Shown here: piece by piece, positions 49,542 to 62,768 of the stretch
Numbering within the stretch: position 1 is the first letter of the stretch
How the letters are laid out: every line of letters starts with the position of its first letter
DNA from: Cyrtodaria siliqua
Lineage: Eukaryota; Mollusca; Bivalvia; Adapedonta; Hiatellidae
DNA: 64,000 bases
Reading direction: 5' to 3'
Assembly: GCA_037043455.1 (NCBI GenBank)
Contig: JAWPHD010011283.1
Location: 21,346-85,345 of the forward strand
The notes under the pieces: generated by a model
What the model was told of the DNA's origin: nothing
The model's input: the letters and a program-made list of their open reading frames with translations, nothing else
The model's database searches: none
Program-made: the position numbers and the translations under genes

Positions 49542-52500
49542 ACAAGAGGTCAATGACCTTGAAGCTCTACTGATTGATTTTGATTTCAGGAAGTAGTCGC
49601 TACAGACTTGTTTTTTGAAAATCTATTTTTAACCGTGGCGGCCATCTTGAATTTCCGGCCGACCTGAAATTTTGCTAAGATCAATAAGACATTAAGAGCA
49701 ACATTCCAGTGAAGTTTCATGAAAATCCGTCAGGTAGTTTCAAAGAAGTAGTCGCTACAAGTTTTCATTATATAACTCTATGTAAACAAAGCAGCCATGT
49801 TTAAGGTCAAATCAAAACGATTTTCGACAAGGACCAACATCATGTCATACTGATCATTTTAGAAAAAGTCCCATATCAATATCTCTTATTGTTTTGAAGA
49901 AGTAGTCGCTACAAACTTATTTATTTTAAATCTATTTTTAGCTGTGGCGGCCATCTTGAATTTCCGGCCGACCTGAAATTTTTCTAGGATCAACTAGACA
50001 TCAAGAGCAACATTCCTGTGAAGTTTCATGAACATCCGTCAAGTAGTTTCAGAGGAGTAGTCGCTACAAGTTTTTACTATATAACTCTATGTAACCAAAG
50101 ATGGCCACTGGCAGCCATGTTTAACGTCGAATCAAAATAATTTTCCACAAGGATCTACATCATGTCATGCTGATCATTTTAGAAAAAGTCCCATATCAAT
50201 ATCACTTATTGTTTTCAAGAAGTAGTCGCTACAAACTTATTTTTTAAAAATCTATTTTTAGCTGTGACGGCCATCTTGAATTTCCGGCCGACCTGAAATT
50301 TTGATAGGATCAATTAGACATCAAGAGCAACATTCCTGTAAAGATTCATGACAATCCGCCAAGTAGTTTCAGAGGAGTAGTCGCTACAAGTTTTTACTAT
50401 ATAACTCTATGTAAACAAAGATGGCCGCTGGCAGCCATGTTTAACGTTGAATCAAAACGATTTTTGACTAGGATCAACATCATGTAATGCTGATCATTTT
50501 AGAAAAAGTCCCATATCAATATCACTTATAGTTTTCAAGAAGTAGTCGCTACAAACTTATTTTTTAAAAATCTATTTTTAGCTGTGACGGCCATCTTGAA
50601 TTTCCGGCCGACCTGAAATTTTTCTAGGATCAATTAGACATCAAGAGCAACATTCCTGTAAAGTTTCATGACAATCCGCCGAGTAGTTTCAGAGAAGTAG
50701 TCGCTACAAGTTTTTACTATATAACTCTATGTACAGTACAGCTCACGCGAAACCCACACTTTACTCTTTCACGCCGAGTGAGGAATTCAGAAATCGCGTA
50801 ATTACGCGGAGTTTGGACGATAAAACTACGCCGAGTGGAAATCAGCTACGTGACGAACGACTAGCGTAACTTCGCCGAGATACTCCGCGTAGACGAACTC
50901 GGCATTCGCCGAGTCGTCAATTATACAGGTAAATGACCTTTTTAGCGGACTTGAACGAACGACTAGCGTAACTTCGCGGCGATACTCCGCGTAGACGAAC
51001 TCGGCATTCGCCGAGTCGTCAATTATTCAGGTAAATGACCTTTTTATCGGACTTGAATATTTATGTCTGAAACAATGATGAACGGCATTCGTACAGGTAA
51101 TGTACATCTGCATAGACCTACGTGTTTTATTTTTATGTTTGTTGTAAATGTACACTGTGCGTGAAAGTAATAAAGTTACCTTATAGTTGACGTTTGTGCT
51201 GCTGTACTCTCAAATGCAATTAAACACAACTGTCATGAGGACGAAATAAATATTTAGTTTTAATCTGTAACGGCAACCAATGCTAGCTTCCAAACACAAA
51301 ACTTAAATACACACTCTATTTCTTAGCACACGTTGTCTTACACGTTGTCAAGCGCGTTGCCATGGTCAGGACTCCGAATCAGGCGTTTTAATGTGTATTG
51401 AGCATGTGTATTGAGCAGAGTTACGATATTGTAAACATGTACTCTACATGTACCTGTCGCAGTAACCCGGTTAGATCACGCTTCCATTACACTAGTATAG
51501 ATAATTAGGGACGTGTCGTGGTATTCTCTTGGATAAATAAAAATGTTATGTAATATGTATACTGAGTAAAGTACAGAATATACATGTATGTAAATACATA
51601 TTTCGTTTGCGTGCCTGATTGCCTTAGATGTTTTGTGGTATGAACCTAGGTAAGTGGATTTTAAGACCAACTTTATAAAAATATTTGCTGATTTTGTCAA
51701 ATACGCGGGTTGATCAACAAAAAAAGTTGATACTGGCCTTATAATTCCTTAATTACAAGTTATTTGAAAAAAACAACATATTATGAATTTAGTCTGTCCA
51801 TTGACAATTTCCTTGACATATGAAAATGTTCAAAAAGTATTGTGTGTTTTTTTTTATGAACAGCACCTGCCGCAATTCGTCGCACCAATAATAATACATA
51901 ATGAAATATTTAACACTGCAGTAGGCTATCTATTTATAAAAATGATGTAAAATTATCCTTTAACCTAGTAACCAGGGTATCCATTATTGTTAACAGAAGT
52001 TTGGTCGTAGAAACACTTAAAAAAAGTATAAAAGTCGAACAGGAAAAGCAGCTTCCCCCAGAATACAGTTAATTCTAAAATACGCAAAACGACAAACATG
52101 AATGGAAATGTTAATAAGGAATATGACGTCAAAAACACACAAAAAAGGTTGACAATAGGGCTGTCGTCTTCAAACGGTCAGTGGCAAAAAAACTGGGGTT
52201 TAAACCAGGTTCTAGGGTGCACCAAACCTCACTCACCCTACTGTCATCCCAAACTCGAAGCTAGTTTTGGGAGCATAACTCATTCCTTCTGATTCATATG
52301 GTGTAGTCTAGTCGATATATCGCAACATCTACATCATTCTTGGTTTGTGATCACTCAGTTACATATTAACATCTGCTAACAAACCCTAACTATTGTGAAT
52401 TAATAAGAAAAACACTAAACTATTGCATGTGAATTAATAAGAAACAAAAAACACAGTCCTCATGTTTTAATATATAAGCATGTTTTATTTGTGATATTGT

Positions 52501-54754
52501 GAATACTGTTACTATCAACAATGACACTTAGAGCTAATAAACAAGGAAGATACTTGCTACCTGGTTCAGTACGACGTCGACAAGAAGCACCAAATGCGCA
52601 CGAGCGGCTTTTTCAGAACGTCGGAAAAGGTGACGTTTTGTACACATTTGTATGATATCGCTGGGTTTTATTTTTGGATTTTAAGCCATTTTCATTACAT
52701 ATATTTGTCTTAATAACTGAGGAAGACTGTGTCCATTAAGTTATACCATGCAGCATCTTACGCGATTTAAAAAAAGTAATTAAATTGGTCTAAAGACATC
52801 GCCCTGGCAAATTCCTCTATTCACGAATTAAATCGTAGTTTTAGTGGGAGGGTGACTTTTTTTTTTACAATTGTGTCTACCTGCATATTAAATCGTAGTT
52901 TTAGTCGGAGGGGGACTTCTTTTTTTAATAGTGTCTACCTGCATCTATTGGTTCTTATCGATGTTTAATAATGATCTTACACAAGTGCCTGATTAATATT
53001 GAATTTATCAAACGAGTTGGATTAAATTATATAATGTGAGGCTATGCGAGAATTTTATCCAAATTGTTCAATAAATTCAATATATAGTGAAGGGGATCTC
53101 GTTGATTTCCGTAATCCATGATGTTTTTTACAATTGTGACTACATGCATCTATTGTTTTTTTTCCTTATCAATGTTTAATATATAATGATCTTACACGAG
53201 TGCCTGATTAATATTGAATTTATCAAACGATCGAGTTGGATACTGCGTCCATTAAGTTATACCAAGCAACATCTTACGCGATTTACATATTCCAAAAGTA
53301 ATTAAATACGTCTAATGTCATCGCCCTGATGTCATCGCCCTGGCTAATTCCCTTATTCACAAATTTAACAAAATTAAAACTGAAATAAGCCTGAATATTT
53401 TTACATGTAACTTGCAGTTGAATATGTCTATACACTTTTATCTAGACTGTGCTATACTTGAATATTAAATATAAAACGTGTGTATTGATCTATGCCATAC
53501 TCATAGCGGGCACGCGGGTATACAATAGGAAATGAAATTAATCTGATTGCACTTGTTTTTCGTAATCTCCGGTACTATTCTGCACATAATCAACAGATAC
53601 ATGTACATGACATGATGTACGAACTTGTGCACCGATATAAATCTATTTGCTGATCAAACTTTTACCTGAAAAGAAAGTTGTAATATGTTTAGAAAGCAAT
53701 ATATTGCACTGAATTGTCAATTCCGATAACTACGTTAATTTCAAGGCTTTTGGTGAAATATAAATGGTTGGGCAATTTAAGTGTAAAACAGTTTACATTA
53801 TCTAAATAACGTATTTTAATTTAATTAAATTGGAATATATATATAGTCGGTGCGACTATAAATTCCGATTTAATTCAATTAAACAGCAAGGTCATTTTAA
53901 AGGTTTACACATCTTGTGCATGTAATTGGTGGACCTCTACTTGTTTTTATCAATATAATGTTGCTTCATAATTTGATTAATACTCCTCGTCACAATCAAG
54001 CATTTGTTGTGTGCGCGTGCCAATATTTATTACATTACATACATGTACTTGGTGGCCCGTGATTGGAAATATTCTATTCGATTCTAAAAAAAAATGGCCG
54101 ACGTCAAAGGAAAATTAGTTAATTAAATGTTACGCCGAGATACGCGGCATCCTTCACGCCGAGGTACGCGGAGTTCACAGGTGTGCACTTTTGCTTAATT
54201 GGATTCTACGCGGAGTAACTCGGAGTGGTTATCACTCGGCAATAGCGTACTTTCGCCGCGTGAATTCGCCGAGTACAAACACTGACTCCGCGTAGATACG
54301 CGCCAAACTCGATACGACCAAACTCGGCTAATCGAGTGAAGTGTGTGTTTCGCGTGAGCTGTACTGTAAACAAAGATGGCCGCTGGCAGCCATGTTTAAC
54401 GTTGAATCAAAACGATTTTTAACTAGGATCAACATCATGTCATGCTGATCATTTTAGAAAAAGTCCCATATCAATATCACTTATAGTTTTCAAGAAGAAG
54501 TCGCTACAATCTTGTATTTTAAAACTCTATTTTTAGCTTTGGCGGCCATCTTGGATTTCACATCAACATGAATTTTTGCTAGGATCAACTAGACTTTATG
54601 GGCAACATTTCTGTAAAGTTTCATGAATATCCATCCAGTAGTTTCAGCTGTGAAGTCGCTACAAATAAAAGTTTACGGACAGACAGACGGACAGACGGAC
54701 GACGGACGCCGCACCACGGCATAAGCTCTGCTGATCTCTGATCAGTAGAGCTAA
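49542..54754 (+). mobile_element. Inner tandem-core element, same family
   Basis: Head ACAAGAGGTCAATGACC at 49542 and tail CTGATCAGTAGAGCTAA ending at about 54754. It is split by a 3.6-kb inverted-terminus element. Without that insert it is about 1.6 kb, close to the 1.9-kb reference copy. Confidence 0.82.
50734..54366. mobile_element. 3.6-kb TA-flanked element with inverted termini, no transposase
   Basis: Ends CAGTACAGCTCACGCGAAAC and the complement GTTTCGCGTGAGCTGTACTG, extending to about 33 bp with few mismatches. TA lies outside each end (50732-50733 and 54367-54368), and the host core reads through when the element is removed. The subterminal 300 bp at both ends are dense in CGCCGAGT and ACTCCGCGTAGA motifs. 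The 3-kb interior is AT-rich with no ORF above 75 codons. TA plus CAGT ends suggests Tc1/mariner mobilisation; the subterminal motifs are unusual for that group. Confidence 0.85.
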
Positions 54755-55371
54755 AAATCTATTTTTAGCTTTGGCGGCCATCTTGGATTGTGCATCAACA
54801 TGAATTTTTGCTAGGATCAACTAGACTTCATGGGCAACATTTCTGTAAAGTTTCATGAATATCCATCCAGTAGTTTCAGAGGAGTAGTCGCTACAAGTTT
54901 TTAATATATAAATCTATGTAAACAAAGATGGCTGCTAGCGGCCATGTTTAAAGTCGCATCGAAATAAATTTCGACAAGGATCAACATCATGTCATGCTGA
55001 TCATTTAAGAAAAAGTCCCATATCAATATCACTTATAGTTTTCAAGAAGTAGTCGCTACAAACTTGAATTTAAAAAATCTATTTTTAACTTTGGCGGCCA
55101 TCTTGGATTTCACATCAACATGAATTTTTGCTAGGATCAACTAGACTTCATGGGCAACATTTCTGTAAAGTTTTATGAATATCCATCCAGTAGTTTCAGA
55201 GGAGTAGTCGCTACAAATAAAAGTTAACGGACAGACGGACGGACGGACGACGGACGTCGCACCACAGCATAAGCTCTGCTGATCTCTGATCAGTAGAGCT
55301 AATAAGAAACCCGCGGGACTTAAAAATAAAAGATAAATGATTCTTAAAGTTTGTAAACATTTTAATAACTA

Positions 55372-58300
55372 ACAAGAGGTCAATGACCTTGAAGCTCTAC
55401 CGATAGATTTTTGATAGCTAGGTCAACATTCCTGTGAAGTTTCATGAAAATCCATCAAGTAGTTTCATAGGAGTAGTCGCTACAAGTTTTCATTATATAA
55501 CTCTATGTAAACAAAGATGGCCGCTGGCGGCCATGTTTAATGTCAAATCAAAATTATTTTTGACAAGGATCAACATCATGTCATACTGATCATTTCAGAA
55601 AAAGTCCCATATCAATATCACTTATAGTTTTCAAGAAGTAGTCGCTACAAACTTGAATTTGAAAATCTATTTTTAGCCATGGCGGCCATCTTGAATTTCC
55701 AGCTGACCTGAAATTTTTCTAGGATCAATAAGACATCAAGAGCAACATTCCTGTAAAGTTTCATGAAAATCCGTTGAGTAGTTACAGAGGACAGAGGAGT
55801 AGTCGTTACAATTTTTTAGTAGATAACTCTATGTAAACAAAGATGGCCGCTGACAGCCATGTTTAACATTGAATCAAAACGATTTTTGACAAGGACCAAC
55901 ATCATGACATGCTGATCATTTAAGAAAAAGTCCCATATCAATATCACTTATAGTTTTCAAGAAGTAGTCGCCATAAACTTGTTTTTTAAAAATCTATTTT
56001 TAGCCGTGGCAGCCATCTTGAATTTCCGGCCGACTTGAAGATTTGCTAGGATCAATTAGACATCAAGAGAAACATTCCTGTGAAGTTTCATGAAAATCCG
56101 TCAAGTAGTTTCAGAGGAATAGTCGCTAATAGTTTTCATTATATAACTCTATGTAAACAAAGATGGCCGCTGACTGCCATGTTTAACACCGAATCAAAAT
56201 AATTTTCGACAAGGATCAACATCATGTCATACTGATCATTTTAGGAAAATGACACATATCAAGATCACTTATAGTTTTCAAGAAGTAGTCGCTACAAACT
56301 TGTTTTTTAAAAATCTATTTTTAGCCGTGGCGGCCATCTTGAATTTCCGGCGAGCCTGAAAAATTTCTAGGATCAACTAGACATCAAGAGCAACATTCCT
56401 GTGAAGTTTCATGAACATCCTTCGAGTAGTTTCAGAGGAGTAGTCGCTACACGTTTTTACTATATAACTCTATGTAACCAAAGATGGCCACTGGCAGCCA
56501 TGTTTAACGTCGAATCAAAATAATGTTCGACTCGGATCAACATCATGTCATGCTGATCATTTTAGAAAAAGTCCCATATCAATATCACTTATAGTTTTCA
56601 AGAAGTAATCGCTCCAAACTTAGTTTTGAACAAGAGGTCAATGACCTTGAAGCTCTACTGATTGATTTTGGCTATGGGAAGTAGTCGCTACAGACTTGTT
56701 TTTTGAAAATCTATTTTTAACCGTGGCGGCCATCTTGAATTTCCAGCCGACCTGAAATTTTGCTAGGATCAATTAGACATTAAGAGCAACATTCCTGTGA
56801 AGTTTCATAAAAATCCGTCAAGTAGTTTCAGAGAAGGAGTCGCTACAAGTTTTCATTATATAACTCTATGTAAACAAAGATGGCCGCTGGCAGCCATGTT
56901 TAACGTCAAATCACAACGATTTTCGACAAGGAACAACATCATGCCATACTGATCATTTTAGAAAAAGTCCCATATCAATATCTCTTATAGTTTTGAAGAA
57001 GTAGTCGCTACAAACTTATTTATTTTAAATCTATTTTTAGCTGTGGCGGCCATCTTGAATTTCCGGCCGACCTGAAATTTTTCAAGGATCAACTAGACAT
57101 TAAGAGCAACATTCCTGTGAAGTTTCATGAACATCCGTCAAGTAGTTTCAGAGGAGTAGTCGCTACAAGTTTTCATTATATAACTCTATGTAAACAAAGA
57201 TGGCCGCTGGTAGCCATGTTTAACGTCAAATCAAAACGATTTTCGACAAGGACCAACATCATGTCATACTGATCATTTTAGAAAAAGTCCCATATCAATA
57301 TCTCTTATAGTTTTGAAGAAGTAGTCGCTACAAACTTATTTATTTTAAATCTATTTTTAGCTGTGGCGGCCGTCTTGAATTTCCGGCCGACCTGAAATTT
57401 CAACATTCCTGTGAAGTTTCATGAACATCTGTCAAGTAGTTTCAGAGGAGTAGTCGCTACAAGTTTTTACTATATAACTCTATGTAACCAAAGATGGCCA
57501 CTGGCAGCCATGTTTAACGTCGAATCAAAATAATTTTCCACAAGGATCAACATCATGTCATGCTGATCATTTTAGAAAAAGTCCCAAATCAATATCACTT
57601 ATAGTTTTCAAGAAGTAGTCGCTACAAACTTATTTTTTAAAAATCTATTTTTAGCTGTGACGGCCATCTTGAATTTCTGGCAGATCTGAAATTTTGCTAG
57701 GATCAATAAGACATCAAGAGCAACATTCCTGTAAAGTTTCATGACAATCCGTCAAGTAGTTTCAGAGGAGTAGTCGCTACAAGTTTTTACTATATAACTC
57801 TATGTAAACAAAGATGGCCACTGGCAGCCATGTTTAACGTTGAATCAAAACGATTTTTGATAAGGATCAACATCATGTCATGCTGATCATTTTAGAAAAA
57901 GTCCCATATCAATATCACTTATAGTTTTCAAGAAGTAGTCGCTACAAACTTGTATTTTAAAACTCTATTTTTAGCTTTGGCGGCCATCTTGGATTTCACA
58001 TCAACATGAATTTTTGCTAGGATCAACTAGACTTTATGGGCAACATTCCTTTAAAGTTTCATGAATATCCATCCAGTAGTTTCAGAGGAGTTGTCGCTAC
58101 AAATAAAAGTTTACGGACAGACAGACGGACAGACGGACGGACAGACAGACGGACGACGGACGCCGCACCACGGCATAAGCTCTGCTGATCTCTGATCAGT
58201 AGAGCTAAAAATCGTTTTTTAGCTGTGACGGCCATCTTGAATTTTTGGCAGATCTGAAATTTTGCTAAGATCAATAAGACATCAAGAGAAACATTCCTGT

Positions 58301-58748
58301 AAAGTTTCATGAAAATCCGCCAAGTAGTTTCAGAGGAGTAGTCGCTACAAGTTTTTACTATATAACTCTATGTAAACAAAGATGGCCGCTGTCAGCCATG
58401 TTTAACGTTGAATCAAAACGATTTTTGACAAGGACCAACATCATGTCATGCTGATCATTTTAGAAAAAGTCCCATATCAATATCACTTATACTTTTCAAG
58501 AAGTAGTCGCTACAAACTTGTATTTTAAAACCCTATTTGTAGCTTTGGTGGCCATCTTGGATTTCACATAAACATAAATTTTTGCTAGGATCAACTAGAC
58601 TTTATGGGCAACATTTCTGTAAAGTTTCATGAATATTCATCCAGTAGTTTCAGAGGAGTTGTCGCTACAAATAAAAGTTTACGGACAGACGGACGATGAA
58701 CGCCGCACCACGGCATAAGCTCTGCTGATCTCTGATCAGTCGAGCTAA
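55372..58748 (+). mobile_element. Outer tandem-core element of the second stack
   Basis: Head ACAAGAGGTCAATGACC at 55372; tail CTGATCAGTCGAGCTAA ending 58748. The cores are interrupted at 56629 and resume at 58209 (AAATCGTTTTTTAGCTGTG). Confidence 0.8.
56630..58208 (+). mobile_element. Inner tandem-core element of the second stack
   Basis: Complete copy, 1.58 kb: head ACAAGAGGTCAATGACC, cores, the tract GACAGACGGACAGACGGACG, and the hairpin tail CTCTGCTGATCTCTGATCAG then TAGAGCTAA. It is inserted in the core of the outer copy at the same core position as in the first stack. Confidence 0.85.
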
Positions 58749-59400
58749 AAACAATGGAGTTTACAGTTTGCTGAGATGACTTTTAAGTGCATTTGTTTAA
58801 AAACAAAATGCCATTCTATGAAAAAAGAAAAATTAAAAAAAAAATTGTTTTAAAAAAAGTCTTAGATGAAGTCCATGCATTCAAAACGATGCACTACCCA
58901 AGACACAACTATGTCAAAATAGAATGTTTTGTCTTCAAAAGATTAAGCTATAAACTAGGTTTAAAGCATCTAGAGTATAATTATAATTCATTAGAACGTG
59001 ATGTAAATGTAACAATTAAAGTTATCTGCCCTTTGCTTGGAGGGTGAAGGTCACATCCACATTTGCTTTGTGACACGTTGTGATGTACTACCCAAGAAAC
59101 AACTATAAGCGAAGTTTTAATGGTCTACTTAGTGCATACAGTTTGTGAGAAATTGACCTAAATGCAAAAATTGAAGGTAAAAATTATTAAGTTATCTGCC
59201 CTTTGCTTGGCGGGTCAAGGTCACTTCCACATTTGCTTTGTCACGTTGCAATAAACCACCCAAGATACAACTATAAGCAAAGTCTGAAAGGTCTAGTGCA
59301 TACGGATTTGCGATAAAATGACCTAAACGCTAAACTTGAATGTTGACGCTTTCGCCTTCACCGCTGCAAGAAAAGCAACACCTATTTCTCTCTTTTTTTT
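58749..59400 (+). repeat. Tandem-core array, 171-bp spacing
   Basis: TTATCTGCCCTTTGCTTGG occurs near 59022 and 59193, with TCACATCCACATTTGCTTTG or a variant after each, and CAACTATAAGC. The short plus ORF before it (58787-59047) shows no recognisable domain. Confidence 0.6.
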
Positions 59401-59559
59401 CTTCAAAAAGGCGAGACAACAATCCACCAAATAATGAATGTGGAGTAAGACACACAATATTTCGCTGTATAATATATTTTCCTATATAATATATAAGAAA
59501 ATGAAAGGCGCATAACTCATAATGTATTCATGAGGAGTTAAACACACAAGATTTTGACC

Positions 59560-59564
59560 CCTAG

Positions 59565-59617
<53 letters not shown>

Positions 59618-60669
59618 AGATCACCCGAGGATCTTTGCAATGATGAAACAATTGTCCTCTCGCAAATGATGATTGAAGATGTTTTTAATTCTTTCCTTAT
59701 GTAAGTCTGTGTAAAAGCATGCAGAATCTCTACATACAAACTTTGGACGAGGGGTTGCAGCCATCTTTGACCCCAGGGACTTCAAACGAGCAAAACTGGA
59801 TAGACCAGGGGTTAGCAATCATTAATAATAATAAAGAACATGAAGGCCTGTGGTTGCTATACAAGCTAAAATGGCTCTTATATCAAGGGGTTTCTTCAAT
59901 AAATTCCTTTCAATACCTTTTTACAAGTGTAAAACACAACAATACCCTCAACCGAAATTTAAAAACCCACAACTCCATGCTTACAATTTAAAAGAAGCTT
60001 TTAAGTTTTCCCTATTTAAGTCTATGTAAAATATGCAAAAATCTTTATATATAAACTTTAGAAAAAATAACAAAGAAAAAACGCATCCAAACACGAAAAA
60101 AGAATCAAAAAAAGAATCAAAAAAAGAATCAAAAAAATGTTTACCTCCAGTGGGATTTCAACCCATGGCCCTAGCCACTCCAGTGGGATTTCAACCCATG
60201 GCCCTAGTCCCTCCTGTGGGATTTCAACCCATGGCCCTAGCCTCCCAGTGTACAAGAAGTAATTTGAAGATTTTTCTATGGTGGCCATTTTGGATGTCAT
60301 GTTTAACTTATGTTAACAAATTTGAAAAACATTCATCTAAAGATCATCCATGTGAAGTTTCAAAATTGACGAAGCTGTTTCTGAGAAAACGATTTATTGA
60401 AGGTTATCCCTATATAAGTCTATGTAAAACATATGACCCCTGGGGCGGGGCCAAATGTGTTCCCAGGATTACCATTTGAACAAGCTTGTTAGAGGACCAT
60501 AAGCTTATAGTAAATGCAAAATATTAAACCTCTGGCTCTTGTAGTTTCAGAAGAATATTTTTTAAGAAATTCCGTAGTCTATGTAAAATATCTGGCCCCC
60601 GGGGCGGGGCCAAGTGTAACCCAAGAGTCACCATTTGAACATTTAAACACACAAGATTTTGGCCCCTAG

Positions 60670-60720
<51 letters not shown>

Positions 60721-60935
60721 GATCACCCGAGGATCTTTGCAATGATGAAACAATTGTCCTCTCGCAAATGCTGATTGAAGATGTTTTTAATTCTTTCCTT
60801 ATGTAAGTCTGTGTAAAAGCATGCAGAATCTCTACATACAAACTTTGGACGAGGGGTTGCAGCCATCTTTGACCCCAGGGACTTCAAACGAGCAAAACTG
60901 GATAGACCAGGGGTTAGCAATCATTAATAAAAATA
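59560..60935. repeat. Direct duplication flanking about 0.9 kb, each copy led by (TA)n
   Basis: AGATCACCCGAGGATCTTTG through GGATAGACCAGGGGTTAGCA occurs at 59617-59830 and 60718-60931 with only a few differences. Both copies follow a run of about 20 TA repeats. Between them are fragments of the 9.3-10.0 kb core family and a three-copy minisatellite (60150-60250, GTGGGATTTCAACCCATGGC). Confidence 0.85.
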
Positions 60936-61076
60936 AACTTGGTAAAATTCACAAAAAAAAGAAAAATTAAAAAAAAAGAAGAAAAAAAATTCACAAAAAA
61001 ATACTTATGAAATAATGAAAAAAATAAATTAAAAAAGAAAAAAAAATTAATTAAAAAAAAAGAAATGTCACAGTAA
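60936..61076. repeat. A-rich low-complexity tract
   Basis: Runs of A with occasional T and G; no other feature. Confidence 0.8.
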
Positions 61077-61922
61077 GTGACAAATGTCCCCGAAGTGACC
61101 TTTGACCTGTAAGTGTGACCTTGACCTTGGAGCGACGGACCTGGATTTTGTGTGCGACATGTCGTCTGGTTGTGGTGAGCACTTGTGCCAAGTTATTTGA
61201 AAATCTGTCAAGGAATGCCAGTGTTATTGACTGGACACAATTTGACCTTTGACCTCTAAGTGCGACCTTGACCTTGGAGCCACGGACCTGGGTTTTTGTG
61301 CGCGACACGTCGTCTAGTTGTGGTGAGCACTTGTGCCAAGTAATTTGAAAATCTGTCCATGAATGTCAGAGTTATTAACCGGACACGAAAGCACTTTATT
61401 TTGACCTTTGACCTCTAAGTGTGACCTTGACCTTGGAGCCACGGACATGGATTTTGTGCACGACATGTCGTCTTGTTGTGGTGAGCAATTGTGCCAAGTT
61501 ATTTGAAAATCTGTCCATGAATGTCAGAGTTATTAACCGGACACGAGAGCACTTTGTTTTGACCTTCGACCTCTAAATGGGACCTTGACCTTGTAGCCAC
61601 GGACCTGGGTTTTGTGCGCGACACGTCGTCTAGTTGTGGTGAGCACTTGTGCCAAGTTATTTGAAAATCTGTCCATGAATGTCAGAGTTATTAACCGGAC
61701 ACGAAAGCACTTTGTTTTGACATTTGACCTCTAAGTGTGACCTTGACCTTGGAGCCACAGACCTGGATTTTGTGAGCGACACGTCGTCTTGTTGTAGTGA
61801 GCAATTGTGCCAAGTTTATTTGAAAATCCGTCCATTATTGTCAGAGTTATTAAGCGGACACGATTGTACAGACGAACGGACAGACAGTGCGACTACTATA
61901 TGCCTACCTTCGGGGGCATAAA
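61077..61922 (+). mobile_element. Tandem-core element, 158-bp monomers
   Basis: Five monomers at 147-159 bp spacing (TTGACCTTGG at 61121, 61268, 61427 and 61743; the 61585 unit reads TTGACCTTGT). Phrases are TGACCTTTGACCTCTAAGTG, GTGGTGAGCACTTGTGCC and TCAGAGTTATTAACCGGACA. The head region has ATGTCCCC; the tail is TATGCCTACCTTCGGGGGCA with TAAAAA. Confidence 0.85.
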
Positions 61923-62550
61923 AACTTGAGTGTTTGTTTTAAACTTTTCGATGTTTATGTCGCAGATGTGTACTAGTAAATTGTTCACAAATGGTATTAA
62001 CGTTTGTTACCATTGTCATCAATTACCGAGTACTCAGTATTATTTGTTCGACAACTGAGTGAGTTCTCAATGAATTGAACACGGACATTATTTGTTATAT
62101 TTTATCAACAAGAACATGCTTGAAATGGACAGAACACGAATAAAAAATTTAAAACAAATTATTTTGAAAACAAGAAAAAATTAGCTATCAAATTTAGTAT
62201 CTTTTCAAGGACTCAAGCGATACTGGCCGATATAAAATGTGAGTAACAAATCAATAAACCAGTCAAACGTGCGTATGATCGATTACTAGAATACACAGGA
62301 AATAATTCGACATAATCTCCGTTAATTGAATGTGTCTAATGTTTAATGACCAATGGTTAATTAGGCAATTTGTCATGCGGCAGGAAATGAGTGACGTAAT
62401 CGCATAACAGATCTGCGGATGATTTTCCACTAGGCTAACACGGACAAATTTACGGATCTTTTTTTACCGTCCCCTCGAAATTATCTTTTTGGAAAGAATT
62501 GCGAAATTTAATGCCATTGAAATTAAACAGTATTATAGCCTAGGCATTTT
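61923..62550. other. No feature seen
   Basis: AT-rich sequence; I looked for upstream LRPPRC exons on the minus strand and found none. Confidence 0.4.
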
Positions 62551-62554
62551 TTTA

Positions 62555-62766
62555 AGGTTTTTACCATATATAGTAATGGTGGCCATCTTGAATGTCGCAC
62601 TGACTTAATTTTAAAAAATCTAAAAGCATTCATCTAAGGATCATCCATATGACGTTTGGTCAAAATTGGCAAAGCGGTTTCTGAGGAGAGCAAGAGTTAT
62701 CGACAACAAACGACGGACGTAGAGTGATCCCAATAGATCACCTTGAGCCTTCGACTCAGGTGATCC
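62555..62766 (+). mobile_element. 3' end of the GATCACCTGA family
   Basis: TGGTGGCCATCTTGAATGTC, CGACGGACGTAGAG, then GATCACCTTGAGCCTTCGAC and TCAGGTGATCC. It matches the tail at 29040-29297. Confidence 0.75.
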
Positions 62767-62768
62767 AA

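Larger units (their letters stand above)
47972..55302 (+). mobile_element. Outer tandem-core element of a three-level stack
   Basis: ACAAGAGGTCAATGACC family. The left part is 47972-49541. The right part is about 54755-55302, ending GACGGACGACGGACG and TGATCAGTAGAGCTAA. The two halves rejoin cleanly within a core (CTTGTATTTTA, then AAATCTATTTTTAGC) once the inner copy is removed. Confidence 0.8.

Noticed and set aside
51476..53700. Search for upstream LRPPRC exons within the 47.3-64 kb region
   Set aside because: Almost all of it is mobile-element sequence; no AG-to-GT open segment resembling the expected PPR helices was found.
54090..54130. Small ORF MADVKGKLVN in good start context
   Set aside because: Ten codons inside the non-coding 3.6-kb element, with no splice donor or continuation seen.
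60033..60479. 148-codon plus-strand ORF with KKES and VGFQPMAL repeats
   Set aside because: Built from an A-rich simple repeat and a 30-bp minisatellite; no conserved domain.
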